The notes beneath the pieces are model-generated. The model was not told where the DNA came from. It saw only the letters and a program-made list of their open reading frames with translations, and ran no database searches. Both the position numbers and the translations under genes were made by a program. This document shows positions 1 through 13,800 of a stretch of DNA of 64,000 bases, in pieces. Source of the DNA: Trichoplax sp. H2 (lineage: Eukaryota > Placozoa > Uniplacotomia > Trichoplacea); contig NOWV01000081.1 in the NCBI GenBank assembly GCA_003344405.1, forward strand, positions 124,001 to 188,000. The letters run 5' to 3'. The number at the start of each line of letters is the position of its first letter. Within the stretch, counting starts at the first letter, position 1.

Positions 1-1810
1 ATTTCGAGATTATAGTAGAAACGAAGAATATTTATTAATTTGTATCCGTATAGTCTAACTAACTGACTATTCGCCACATTAATTAGTGAATTTTAAAATC
101 AATTATTACGTTTCACTTTAGTTTCAATTATTTTTTCGTTTTTGTTATAGAAAATAAATTATGATCGATAATAAATTGTAAATTACAGGTTTTATTCTGT
201 ATTAGTTATAGTTTACTGTTATGTGCTGTGAAAGTTGAAAGTGTATAAAGTTAAACTCTTTAAAATTGAATCAGTCGTTAGTTTGTGTCTATTTATCCAT
301 CACTAGTAATAGGCATTTTAGATTGAATTAAGTAACATGAGGACGGTACTCAATTTCAATAAGAAGAGTATATACGTGTGTCCCTGTAAAATAGCAATAT
401 CAATTATGACAGTCTTAAAAATAGTATGTCGCTTGAGGCACTTTGTATCGTCAGACAATACTTCAGAACAGTCTTGCTAAGTCTCATTATATTATCTATA
501 TTATAGTTGGGGGTTTCGAAGCTTTAACAAATCACGGGAAATAGAGCGTAAAATAAAATTTTCTTTCAACTATATCCTTAAATTTTTAATTGAGATATTT
601 GCCTGTGTTTCGAAACCTATTGAATTGTCAATGGCTTTACTTGTTTCGTATGGTAACCATCAATGAGAAGTTACGGTATCAAGTAATAACTATATTGTAA
701 TATCATTAAATAAAGTGAAGAGAATGATACATTAATACCGCTATGATCGAAGACTTTTTTCATGTCTTTGTCGTACAAATGAGCCCTTGATACTTCAACT
801 ATCCAAACATTTTAGTGATACTATGCATCACTTATCCAAGTTATCCAATGAAACATGATCGTGTTTGTCATAAAAGGTGTCTCACAATAACTATCTTAGT
901 CAAATGGTATTTTCTAAAAGGCTTTTATTACAAGGTTTCAGGAATAGTAGAGCAATAATTAATTACTACAAGAATCTAGTCTAAAATCTAAAGTGTTCCG
1001 AGCTCAAAGCAAAGTGAAGTCTCTTTCCCTAAAAGCTCATCTCTACAGTTCTTATATACATTTCGTTAAATCCATTTAATCTTCAATCAGACATGAGTCA
1101 TCAAGCAAAATATTTTCTCAAATAGCACATTACCTTCTACAATCTAAATCATTCTTCTTAAGATGTTACTACTCTTATATTAACGTCTAGCTCCTTTCGG
1201 AGTATTGCGACTTAATGGGCAAGACAAGATTTGTTACAGTAAAAGCATTTTGTAACTAATCGTATATAAATCGTGAATTTTGCTGTAAGAAGTAGATTGT
1301 CAGATAGTCAGATAGTCCTTGGTAGTTAGACGAACCTAACTTCTGTAATAAAGTGAAATTTGCAAGAAACTGTAGTTCTTGATTTATTGTTTTGAAGATC
1401 ACTTTATCACAGGCACCTTAATAAGCCACAGTGTTTCTAGCCTCATAAGTCTTGTACCATAATTAGTCAACTGGCTAATATTAGTCATCAACAATTTCTA
1501 ATATAGTAGTTAACAATTATTTAATAGAAGCTTCGCAATATTATCTATTCAAAGTAACCTAACTATATCATATAGCCGTTTGCATAATCAAATATAGCTA
1601 TTCTTATAATCAAATATGGGTGCATCACTACACTGTTATAGAGTAATATGCTTTGTTTTAAATTTTCGGATAGCTATGGAGCAATGCTGGATTAATTCAT
1701 GTAGAGAATAGTATTTTATAGTTATTAAGTATTGCTATCTAAATCGTATTTCGTATTTTATCTCCGGTAGATACATTTCAATTCTAATTCTAATTGTAAC
1801 TTAACTATAG
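1..1810. other. Region upstream of receptor gene 1, no firm gene
   Basis: AT-rich sequence with stops in all frames and no domain-like translation. It should hold the promoter, 5' leader and first (signal-peptide) exon of the receptor gene that follows. The first supported downstream exon (1811-1859) enters in phase 0, so a leader exon ending on a codon boundary is expected here. The only candidate seen is at 337-423. No repeat or RNA gene was recognised. Confidence 0.5.
337..423 (+). CDS. Candidate leader (first coding) exon of receptor gene 1
   Basis: An ATG at 337 opens 29 codons that end in phase 0 at a good donor (GTATGT, 424). That is the phase needed by the next exon at 1811. The peptide has a basic start (MRTVLNFNKK) and a moderately hydrophobic run (IAISIMTVLKI) that could act as a signal sequence or signal anchor. 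The hydrophobic core is weak, the basic region is long and the implied intron is 1.4 kb, so this may be chance. It was chosen only because no other ATG in the upstream region gives a hydrophobic phase-0 exon. Confidence 0.2.
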
Positions 1811-4800
1811 GTGAGCCACAGTCAAAATGTGACCGTCAGTAAACCAGTTTCGACACAAGGTAAGCGTTTAATTAAATCTTAGATTGGATTCTTTTCCTTG
1901 CTAAACAAAGGACCAAATGCTATATAGAGATCTTATTAGAAAGTGCAGAATAATCGCTATTTTTATACTACATAAAGCAAATAATAAGTTATAACTTTAA
2001 TGATAGCTTCATAATTCCTAGCTGTTATTTGCTGTAGTAGACAAATAATAAAGCAGAACTTGTCTGGAGTCCATATTTATCTAAGAATGAGTCTGACAAT
2101 AAGTCTATTGGGCGCATTTATAAATCATCGATGCGAACAAGAAATATCAGTCGAGCTTTTAGCTAACAATACTGATCCTTTCTGTTATCGATAATATGCT
2201 AGGTACACAATCCCATTCTACAAATGTTACTGGTAACATACGTCCTACAAATGCTACAGGTAAAGAAATATTTGGTTAAAGCGAAAGGAAATGCATAAAT
2301 TATTTATGGGATTCTTTACATAATATGGACGTGCGATAGAATCAATATAAATGAATTGTTTCAGATACGGAATCAATTAATTGTAATTGCTAATTATCCT
2401 TCGTAGCTCCTAATGCTTGCATGTCAATGCCTTGTGTTAATGGTCGTTGTTACCATTGGACTTTCGGTAACCAATCCTACTACAAATGTTCATGTCAAAG
2501 TGGATACACAGGAGATCGTTGTGATACAGGTAAACTTAATTTTGGCTAAATAACTTTGTGCAAATGCTTAAAATTTAGAATTTGGGGCAATTTACATCAA
2601 ACATTTATTGATAATAAAATTTCATTTCAGTCTTTAAGTACTCGTATTGTGCCAATCATAATCCATGCTACCAAGGTCGATGTGTAGATACAAATAATGG
2701 ATATTCTTATCAATGCATCTGTTTCCAAGGATATACTGGAGCTACTTGCAATAACGGTAAGGCGGCTACAGTTTTTTTCAAATACTTTCTAAATTTATAA
2801 GCAATATCCTACGCTAAGTAAAATTTATTAAGCAAACAAATAGACAATAGTTCATAAAACAATTACTTTTGTGATCCAGCAAAAAATCGAATTTTATTTT
2901 ATTACTTTCATTATGCAAGACTAAGTATAGCAGATACAGCAATGCTAGCGTTAGAAAATTTTTATAAAGGACTAGCTTCTACCGTATAGTTATAATATGA
3001 AGGGACTATAAATTATTAAAGATAGACTTTGCTAAGGAGCCATCTTTTTAATGTGTTTCAGCTTTAAATGGTGCTTCTTATCCTTGCGATAAACGACCTT
3101 GCCGGGTTGGTCGTTGTATTAATGTACGTATTGGCTTAAAACTTTCATACATTTGCAACTGTAGCAAATATGACAACGATCCTTCCTGTTACCGAGGTAA
3201 GTATTGTTCAATATAAGACTAAATAATAAAAATTTAGGATCATAGCTATACGTAACCATAAGAGCGGATTTTTTGTAACTAATTGTATCTCTATTGGTTT
3301 CGATATTTATACATTACGAGCACTTCTTCTATAAATTCAATGTTTGCCAACTATTTTAGAACTTTCACGACTTACAGATAAAGTTTACACTTATTTTAGA
3401 TCGTGCTTGTGGAAATCCATGTGCTGTTAGCGATCCTTGCATCAATGGAAAATGTAAATCTGATAATCATGGCGGCGTTTTCTGCACTTGTAACCCCGGG
3501 TTTACTGGACCTCGATGCCAGTGGTCTAGTAAGTTTAATACTTAAGAAAATGTCAAATTAATTGTTAGACATTCATGAGGTTGTTGATTGGCGAACTAAA
3601 TATGTCATGCTAATTTTTGTGTATAGGTGGAGTTACTCAAACACCATTTACAACTGCGTACGTATTATTTTAATTATCATGGAATTAATGCGTATTATTG
3701 ATAATAATTATTAATCACGAGATATAGCTGGCATAAGTTTAGACAGAATAATTATTGACTTACTTGATACCATGCTATGCATTTACATATAGCCTAATTT
3801 TAACGATAATTTTATCTAATTCCAGTTGATGGCACCTATTGCGTTTCTAATTTACTCTTATCCTAGCCTTAACCCTAAAATAGTAGTATTTACAAATGTA
3901 TTACATTCGCTTTCTAGACGACCAACGATTCCTCAACAGATGCAAGTCTGTAAACCATATACCGGCTTCCTATGTAAACGTTATTTGGAAGGACGAAATA
4001 TATATGTTGGTAATCATTCCATCATTGGTACTGAAGCTACCCTATTTACTGGACTATTTTATGGCCATGCTGCTGGACTATTATCACCGACTTGTCTCAA
4101 GGCAGTGTTACCAATAATTTGTACTACTTCGTACTCAGTATGCGACGGATCAAAACCTGCTCGTTTGTGCAGAGAGCAATGTCAACCCTTTTCCAATATT
4201 ATACAAACTTGCTTAAAACGATTAGACCCTAATACAGTCGATTGCTCTAAGTTACCATCAATGAATAGTACTGGTATTAAGTGTAGTCCAATCAAATTGC
4301 CACAACCTGATCAAGGTAAACAAATAAAATTAATTATAACATTCGATAATGAGAGATTATATTGTATTGTAATATGTAATATCCAGCAGCTCGCTAGGAC
4401 TTATTGCATCTCAATTTCAATATCAACATAGAGTCACACTGTTTAACTCAAAATAGTTCTTATGTGTTTCATAACTATTCGAAATTATCATCTTCGTAAA
4501 GACTAACTACTTCATCTGTCTATATCTTCATATGTAGTGGCTCCACCAAATCCGCAGACTCAGTAAGTTAATTGAAAAAAATTTTTTATTAAATGTTTAT
4601 AGTAGCTTACTCTATACAATCAATTTGTCTGCACTAGGTGACTAAACTAAGTTGCAAGGATCCCTTAACTACTATTGTTAATCGCTATTTGCTTACTTTC
4701 AAATCTGACAGGGTTGAATGCGTTTCTTATCAAGGAAGCCTTTGTAAAAATGCTCTACAAGGCTCCCAAATTGCCTTGTCATCTAACTTTCCGCAACAGC

Positions 4801-7800
4801 AAGTAGAAGAAGGTTTAGAAAAGATCATCAACTCTAATATGGCCATCAGTAAGGAATGTCGTGCTAAGCTAATTTCACCAATTTGTCGAGCGGCTTATGT
4901 AACATGTTCGCAAAATCGACCCGTTCGAGTATGCAGAAAGAGTTGTCAATCAGTTGCGACACTTATCCGTCAATGTATACCCTATCCTGCTAGTCAAATG
5001 ATACTACGATTCTGGAATTGCTCGAAATTTCCCGATATGAATTGTACTAATACTAATGCAGCTCCAATCGGTAAGAATTGCAGTAGAACGTATTTTTTTG
5101 AGAAGTATCTAAACTGTATTTATCCTATGTAATAGAAAGATAATTATCTGTTGCAACGCTTTATAATTTGATTATATAATTGTTTCACACGATCTAAATT
5201 TTCTATTTTCTATATTCTCTTGCATGTCCATTCATATATTAGTTAATTACGCATTAACTTATGCTTTTTAATTCATATATTGCCTACAGTATAACAGTTA
5301 CGTCAAGTCGCTTCTATGTTCACGCGATGGAGGCAATATCTTATACATAGTCCTATTTATTTTAGGTAACGGAACAATTCCTGTACGTCTAACCAATACT
5401 CACTTAAGGAATCAAGGTACCGTTGAAGTCTACGTCAACGGCCGTTGGGGAACTGTGTGCGACAAAAATTGGAACATGCACAACGCTATGGTAGTTTGTC
5501 GTCAGTTGGGCTTCAGGAAAGCACAAGCTGCTACTTGCTGTAATAAATTTGGTCAAAGCACAACATCATTCGCTCTTACTAATGTCTACTGCAAAGGTAA
5601 CGAGCCTGGTCTTGGTTCATGTTTCCATAACGGATTTGGCAATGCTAATTGCTCTTCTGGGATGACTGCTGGAGTTATTTGTTCCAGTAAGTTAGAATAT
5701 TGATCTATATTGAACAAATTATGACCTCTTTTATCGATCCTTTCTTCAGCTATTTGAGAGTTGATTGTCAAAATAAAAATAATTAACAGCTGATATATAA
5801 CATAACCATCAATTCATAGGTACCACCAATAACACTAATAATATGACTGATACGTCCACAAAAGATCCCATGACACAACCAATGCCTACGGGAACTATGA
5901 AGTAAGGACTATAGCGATTATAGTAATGTCATTTATTCCACACTATACACTATTATAATCTTGACTTTCACACAATCATGCTTGTTGATCTACTAGGAAA
6001 ATAATTGATTAATAGTAATAATTATACATTTGCTTATTTGTTCCCAGCTTTAATATGACGACTATGAAACCGACGCAGATGATGACGATGGGACCAACAC
6101 CATTTAATCCATCCAAACCCGGTCAGGCTGTTTGTGTTCAATATACCTCTACACTTTGTAACCCGTACTTGTTTACAAGTTCTATTGCCCAAATTGGATC
6201 TCGGGCTCCTCAAGATGAAGAAAGAAATATGGTATTGTCCATACTATTTGCACATGCTACCGGATCATTATCAGCTCAATGTATTCAGAGAATATTGCCA
6301 TTTATGTGCGAAACGGCATTCCCTGAATGCTACAATAACCAATCATACTTCTTGTGCCGCGAAGACTGTCAAAGTCACAAGCCAACTGTTATGGCATGTT
6401 TACAGAACATGCCTAATGTCCATCTTCCAAATTGTTCTCAACATCCTAGCCGCGCTAACAATGGCACATGTAATGATATCGTTAGCGATTCCACTGGTTG
6501 GTAACTATCTGTAATGAATCTTTTTCACTACCAATTTAGGATATCAATAATTGTTATTTCGATTTGCAGTTTCATAGTTATGCTATATATATACAATATT
6601 TTACCTATTATTCAGTAACTAATTCTTATAATTCAAATTTGTCTTCCATTTCTAGAAATGACACCAACAGCAACGTAAGTTTTAATCAGCCATTAAATAA
6701 TTATGATTTAATGGTATAGTACATACTAGTTATATTATTTATCACTCTTCTGTAGCTACAAACTAATCAGGAACTGCAGTATATGGTTGCAAAAATTATA
6801 ATTATCAAATAGCTTGGTCTTAATACAATATGTACGCGTATATAGTTATAATCAGTTGACATATTAAAATCACAGTATTTCTTTAAAGTAGATATTCTAT
6901 CGTCGAAAAGCATCAATTGCCGACAGTCGTTTTGAATATCCAGTTTATTATTTTGCTTAACACTCACCAGATAATTGCAAAATCTAACATTCTAATCAAG
7001 CTCATAGTTTCAATTAAAATTTTTGCCGAAATAAGACTTCTTGTAAAATCGTAGTTGATAGTAGAAGACAAATCAGATATAGTTTAATGGACAGCTAATT
7101 AAGATTAATCGTGATTCCTTTTCCTTGGTCTTCGTAGAGCATCCATGTGTGTTCCATATCAAAGTGGCATTTGTTCTAATTTCTTCAATCAAACCAATGT
7201 TACTATGATATCAAATGACCAATACCTTCCAAAGTCTCGCATCGAAGCAATTGCTAATGATCTTCTAGGTAGTGGAAGTGATCTATCACACGAATGCAAG
7301 AAGAGATTATTAGCTAGTTTTTGCGTGCTTAGTTATTCCCCTTGCCGAGGAGGCATGCCACGTAACTTATGCCGAAAAGATTGTATGGAAGCTATGCGTT
7401 TAGTTAAAGAATGTGTGCCTTATCCAGCTAGCAAAAGTGTAATTAAAATTTTTAATTGTGAGCGCTTTACCAATGCAACTTCAAAATGCATAGCTGTCAA
7501 TCAAAAGCCGATTCAAGGTATAAACAAGATTTTGATTCTATCAATTCAAAATTAATCTCATTGTAAAATAGTCGTTCAATACAATCTAAAGTAGTAATCT
7601 TAATTTCTTGATTGTAATATTTAGTAAATCTGCCTGATATTCGCCTTGTTGGTGGAAATTCAAGTAGAGAAGGTCGCGTTGAAATATACCGAAACAGCAC
7701 TTGGGGATCTATTTGCGGTCACAACTGGAATATCCAAGCTGCTAACATTGTATGCAAGCAATTAGGATACCATGGAGCACAAAGAACAGCCTGCTGCGGA

Positions 7801-10800
7801 CAATTTGGTAATGGAACCGGTCATTATATGCTAAGTAATGTCCACTGTGAAGGCAACGAAAAACTTATTACTGACTGCTTTAATTCCGGAAATGGCATGA
7901 TGTCCACCTGTAAGAGACCTGGTGAAGAAGCTGGCGTCGTCTGTAAGTCAATATCGCTAGGACTAAATAGGATTGATTTATCTTACGAAGACAAAATTAC
8001 CGATACGTTTCTTAAAATTTTACTTCTAGGTAAAATGGACCCTACTACGCCTATGCCAACGTAATTACAGATAATATAGCAGCATGCGTAGAATCTTTTC
8101 GTTTTTGGCATACACAGTATTACATTCAGTTATAATTCAATTGTAAAGATTGGTTGTTAGTAGCTTGAAATTAAGTCCAACAGTTTAAATTAATAATTGT
8201 AGTCGTTCTAATACTAGTCTTGCTTAAATTAATTTAGTGCAATTTTTTGTTTAGCACCATGAAACCTCCATCTCCTACATTTTCAAACAACTTAATCTGT
8301 CGAGAATTTAAGCCAAGCTTTTGTAAAAAGTTCGTCAATCACACCAGTGTACTACAATTAGGATCACAATCGCCTGAAACTATGGAAGGACTAATTGCAA
8401 CAAATACGTTCTACGCTCATTCATCTGGTTTAGTTACGAAACAATGTCTAGAAGTCCTTTTACGCTTTTCTTGCTTACAAGGATTCCCTCAATGTCATGG
8501 AAATAAAATCTATACCATATGTCAAGAAGACTGTAATGCTGCTTTACCTTATGTGCATAGCTGCTTAGCTAGGCTAAAGAATGCGTCAACGACCATGCAG
8601 CTACCGTCATGTAAAAATGCGCCGAGTAGAAAGGCTGGCTACAAATATTGTATCTCACTACCAAATATGAATATACATATGAATAATATGAGCGGCAATT
8701 CGACAGGTTAGATATGTATTTGTCTACTGTTAGGACAGCTTTTTATGATAATCAGTGAAACAGATTAAAAGATCTAAAACAGTTAATATTTAAATGGTGC
8801 TATCATTAAATTACGGAGGACATTTGAATTTGCTATGCATTTGAGGATAGCTAATAACATTATATCTGATAGCATTGATGCAGTGGTTACTTTTGGCATA
8901 GATTTCTAGAAGTACATGGTTCTAGAGTCTATGCTTTTGGTCATCACTTTTACCATTATTTAACCTTAGCCGCATAAAGAACAGCACATGACTAGCAAAA
9001 GTAAATTCACTAATATTATAATATTATCTTTAAAAAAAAATAGCTACTCCACCAACCGCACAACCAGCGTAAGTTTAATTTAATATCGTAGGCTTACCTC
9101 TGCATAATAAAGTAGCTATCTTTATAGCTCAATCTTGTCTAAATTGTACTTAAAGTGAAAATTATAAAGTAATTTATTATCGTAATTCTCTAATTTCTTA
9201 GACCGACATGTACAAAATATACCGGAAGTATTTGTAAACAAGTTTACAACACCACACAAATATCATCCTTAAATTTCTTGCCCCAAGAGAGCATCGAAAA
9301 GGACATAATGCGATTACTAGGAAATCCTAATAGTCTCTACCCTCCATGTCGTGAAAGAATCCTTAAAGCTCTTTGTGTAGCTTCGTTTGTTCCATGTAGA
9401 AATGGAACAGACCAAACTTTATGTCGCGAAGATTGTCAAAATCTGCTCGGATTATTAAAGAATTGTATACCAACACAGACTACTCTTTCTCTGTTGTCTG
9501 TCTGGAACTGCAGTATATTCCATCGCAGCAACAATACAAATGGAAGATGCAAACCAATTAACATTAAGCCACTTGGAAGTAAGTCATTTTCAATTTTAAT
9601 GTAATCTCTGCGTATTGAAATGGCAAAGGCATTAATCTTACTACAATAGTTATAACTTTGTATTACAGTCTCAGATATAACGAAAACAGAAGTTAATATA
9701 CTGAATTCCTTGTACTCTGCTTATGCTCGTGATCACTTTTGTAAAATAATTGCTATTTCATTTACTACTATAATACAAAACTTAATAGACAACGATACAG
9801 CACCGGTTCGCTTAGTTGGCGGTAAGACACGCAATGAAGGAAGAGTGGAAGTTTATCGTTTCGGAAAGTGGGGAACTGTATGCGATTATGGATTCGATAT
9901 GAAAGATGCTAATGTAATTTGTAGACAACTTGGTTATGAAGGAGCTGAATCGTGGCGTTGTTGTGCTCAATATGGCAACGGTACTGGTCAAATTTGGCTA
10001 TCTGGAGTTGATTGTAAAGGCAATGAAAAATCGATTGCTCAATGTCGCCATTACGGTTGGGGCAATACCAATCATTGTAACCATTTCAAAGATGTTGGAG
10101 TAAGATGCAAAGGTACGATTCCGTATGCTATTAAAAACGCCGGTGTCGGTTTCAGTATTTATAGTACATTCTATAGGATTATTAATATAATTAAAATAGA
10201 TATTACAATATATTTGTAATATAACCCTTAAGAGGTCTAAAGTATACTATAAATTCTAATGGATTGTAATTCTTCATATTTTCAGTTCCAGCACCAACAT
10301 GTTTCCGACCACCACAAGGTAGTAAGATGTAGTAATTGATGTATTAATTTCATCGTTTGTGTTTCTATTTCTATTATTGAAAGCAACGTCTAAATTTAGT
10401 TAGCATAACGATTCTTATAAGGTTCTTAGTTCTATGCCTAATGTAAAATGTGTTTAAATAGATTTCGCACTACCATGCGCTGGAAATCCTTGCGGTCCTG
10501 GAAATCAATGCCAAAACGTTATGAATTACACCGCTTACATTTGCCACTGCAGTTACGGATTCTTTAATGGAAGGGGTTGTGTCGGAGGTATGTAGAAATA
10601 AATTGAAGCTTTTAAGAAGTCAAACATGAATATACTTGCATGGGCTTAAGCCCTCAATTGTTGACGTGGAGATGTCGAAAAAATTGAATAGCAGACATAT
10701 TTGACAACTGACGTTCTTAAAATTCTAAAAATAATGTTTAGGTATTCCGGTTACAAAAAACACTGTATCTTACTATTCTAGTCCGAACAGACTAGAAGTT

Positions 10801-13800
10801 GGTGCAGCAATTAAATTCATCTGTACTGCTAAAGGTTTCCCAGCACCTAAAGTGGAAATTTACAGAAACGGAAAAATGATGAGAAATAGCTCTGGCGTTG
10901 CAATCTATTCATCTAAACTCAATGATTACAGTACTCAAACAATATTGAAGTTCGATGCCTTCTCTCATAACCACACCGGCATTTATGAATGCCGTGCTGG
11001 AAATCAATATAACAAGCAGCCAGTATCAATTAAAATACCAGTCGGTGCGTTTTACTTTCCTCTAGTATCTCTATACTATCAATGATAATCAATGTAGGAT
11101 TGAACAAGTCTCCTTTTCATCAATTTATATTCGATATTTTTCCGTAGACATCAATGAATGTCTTACCAGCCCTTGCTCTCGCGGAGTCTGTATTAACACT
11201 ATTGGATCGTTCAAATGCCAGTGTTTCCGAGGTTGGATGGGTAAACTCTGTAATCAAGGTAATTCAGAATAGATTGTGCATTCCAATCTGAATATAAATT
11301 AGATATGACTGTTAATCAAAGTATTTACTTCAATAATATGAACTTATATGAATTTTGTAACTAATCATTTATCCTATGCAAGGTTGTGCCAACTTTGTTT
11401 CGTGCAATTATTTATTATTGATATTTATATCCCTTCCATCCATTTTAGACATTAACGAATGTAACTCACAGAAAAAGGTTTGCGATCCAGATGCTAATTG
11501 TACCAACTACCCAGGTTCATTCTCATGCAAATGTAAACCAGGTTTTATTGGCAATGGATTTTCTTGTACAGGTAATAATGATATTAATGAATCATTTCTT
11601 AATTAAAGTAACTATTATTATTTGCTTACACTTTGAGATGAAATGTGCTTAGTGTATAAGAATTGATTTTTTTGAATGTAGAAGTTCTTTTACAATATAA
11701 AAATTATTCCTGTAATTATGAATAACGATTATGTATTTTAATTGCGTGAAACAGAATTAAGACTCTATCCTTATGGGTACAAGTACTTCGATAGAGCATT
11801 TGGCTATACTGATGATGGCTATCGTCGTTATAACCTGAAAGTTCCTGTATTCTTTATGAACAAATTTCAAAAAACAATTTACGTAAGTTTCACACGTTCG
11901 CAAGTCATCAGATAATTATAGTATAGGAACATTTCATAATCATTTGTACCATAAATGGCCTTATTAACATCGTAATCATCAAAAATCTTTCTTATTCTGG
12001 TACATTCATTTATTAATAGGTATCTATGAATGGATTCGTTTCTCTTGGTAGACCATACTTTGGCTCACCACGCAATCCATTACCATTAAACCGAAAAACA
12101 AGCATTATTGGACCATTTTATAGTGACGCTGATGGCCGAAATCCTGTAACAAGAGTCTACTTCCATCAGTATTATAGAGCTGATAGAAATCCGATTTCTA
12201 CTGAAATATTAAAGCGAGCAACAATGGACGTAGCCAAATTTCAAGCCGCTTTAGCTAACGGCCAAAACGATACCAAAAACTTTGGATTTTTCACTAAAGT
12301 TGTGCCTAACTTTGTTGCAAAACAAGTTATTATTGTTACCTGGTCAAAATTAGTACCTTATCCAGGCTTTATCAATTATAAATATAATTCGGTAAGATAC
12401 CTAGCTGTAGCAATACGTAACACTTATCGTGCAGTATACTGTAATATTTATTATTCTTATAATTAATTTAATGAATATCGCTGTTGACATAGAATTTAAA
12501 TTAATCATTTCTATACATAAGAGTGTTTAATTAATCATTCTCTTTACAATTTATAAATTAATATTTCCAGTTCAACACTTTCCAACTTGTATTGGCTTCC
12601 AACGGCAATAATCTTTTTGGTTTCTTCGTTTATGAAGATGAAGGCATGAACTGGTGGAAGAGATTCCCTTACATTAGGCCCAAGATTGGTTATACTAATT
12701 CGACACCATCGTATACTTATTTAGTACCCGGTTCTGATACTACTAGTGCATTAAGAGTTGATTCTATGATCGGTAATTTCAAAATGAGGGGTCGATATGG
12801 ATTCCGTCTAGATGATTCAGCCATTGGACGTACTAATTACGAAGAGAAGTGCATGGAATGGTTTAATAATCAGCCATCACCAGAAAATTATCTCATGGCT
12901 TTACGACGTCTATCGTGCCCATGTACTATCTTCCAAGCTCGACGAGACCGACGATTCCGTGTTGATTGGAGAACATACTGTGCAAGATCATTTTTCCGGC
13001 GTGCATCAGATGGTGAAAGAGTAAGTTGACGTGGACTTGTACCATGCTTGCACAAAATAGTATATGGAAATTACTCTATAGCACTTCAAAATTCATCCCT
13101 TATATAATTTACTGATCAGTACTGAAACTATACGTTTACTTTAGTAAATCGACAAGGAGGTCATGTAAGCTTTATTAGAATTAATAATATAATCAAGAGA
13201 TAACTATAATATGATGAAATATTGATAGGTTCGCCAGCAATGCTGCTACCAGCGATTTAGACCAGGCTTTGGGGCACTAATCAGACAACCACCGTTGGCG
13301 GCTTCATTTACTTTCAGGAATAGAACTTGGCGTTATGCCGAAGAAGAGGCGCGTCGCGATTGCTGTTTCAGATCGGGTTTATGTCGCTATTATTACGAAA
13401 AGATGCCATTCGATAACTGCCGTAACTACAGACCGCCAAGAAGAGGTATTGTATAAGTAGAAGATATCTGCAAAGTGTATATTGATTTTATTACTTCTGT
13501 ACTATGTTATACAATGATTCATTCAACTATACAGTTCACCACTATAATTCTAGTTTTTGTTTAGTTTAGTTCAGTCATGCATTAAGCTTACTGTATGTAG
13601 TTATTTTAAAGGTAAAATTTTGATCACATTAGCTTGTGTTAAATATTTCGTGACTCCTTCTGAGTTTGTATCTGATCTTAGACAGCTTTTATAAAAAAAA
13701 TTGCATATCATCTCGCTCACGATCATGTCGCCGAAACTAGACCGAGATAATAATAATGATGTCTTTTAATTTTAACTAGCACTTATGTGGGGAGATCCTC

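Noticed and set aside
3826-3917. In-frame extension upstream of the first FZ exon
   Set aside because: An acceptor at 3825 puts a stop right after the junction in the required phase; the acceptor at 3917 fits phase and domain start.
4638-4711. In-frame extension upstream of the second FZ exon
   Set aside because: Phase from the preceding linker exon requires the acceptor at 4711; the extension is not FZ-like.
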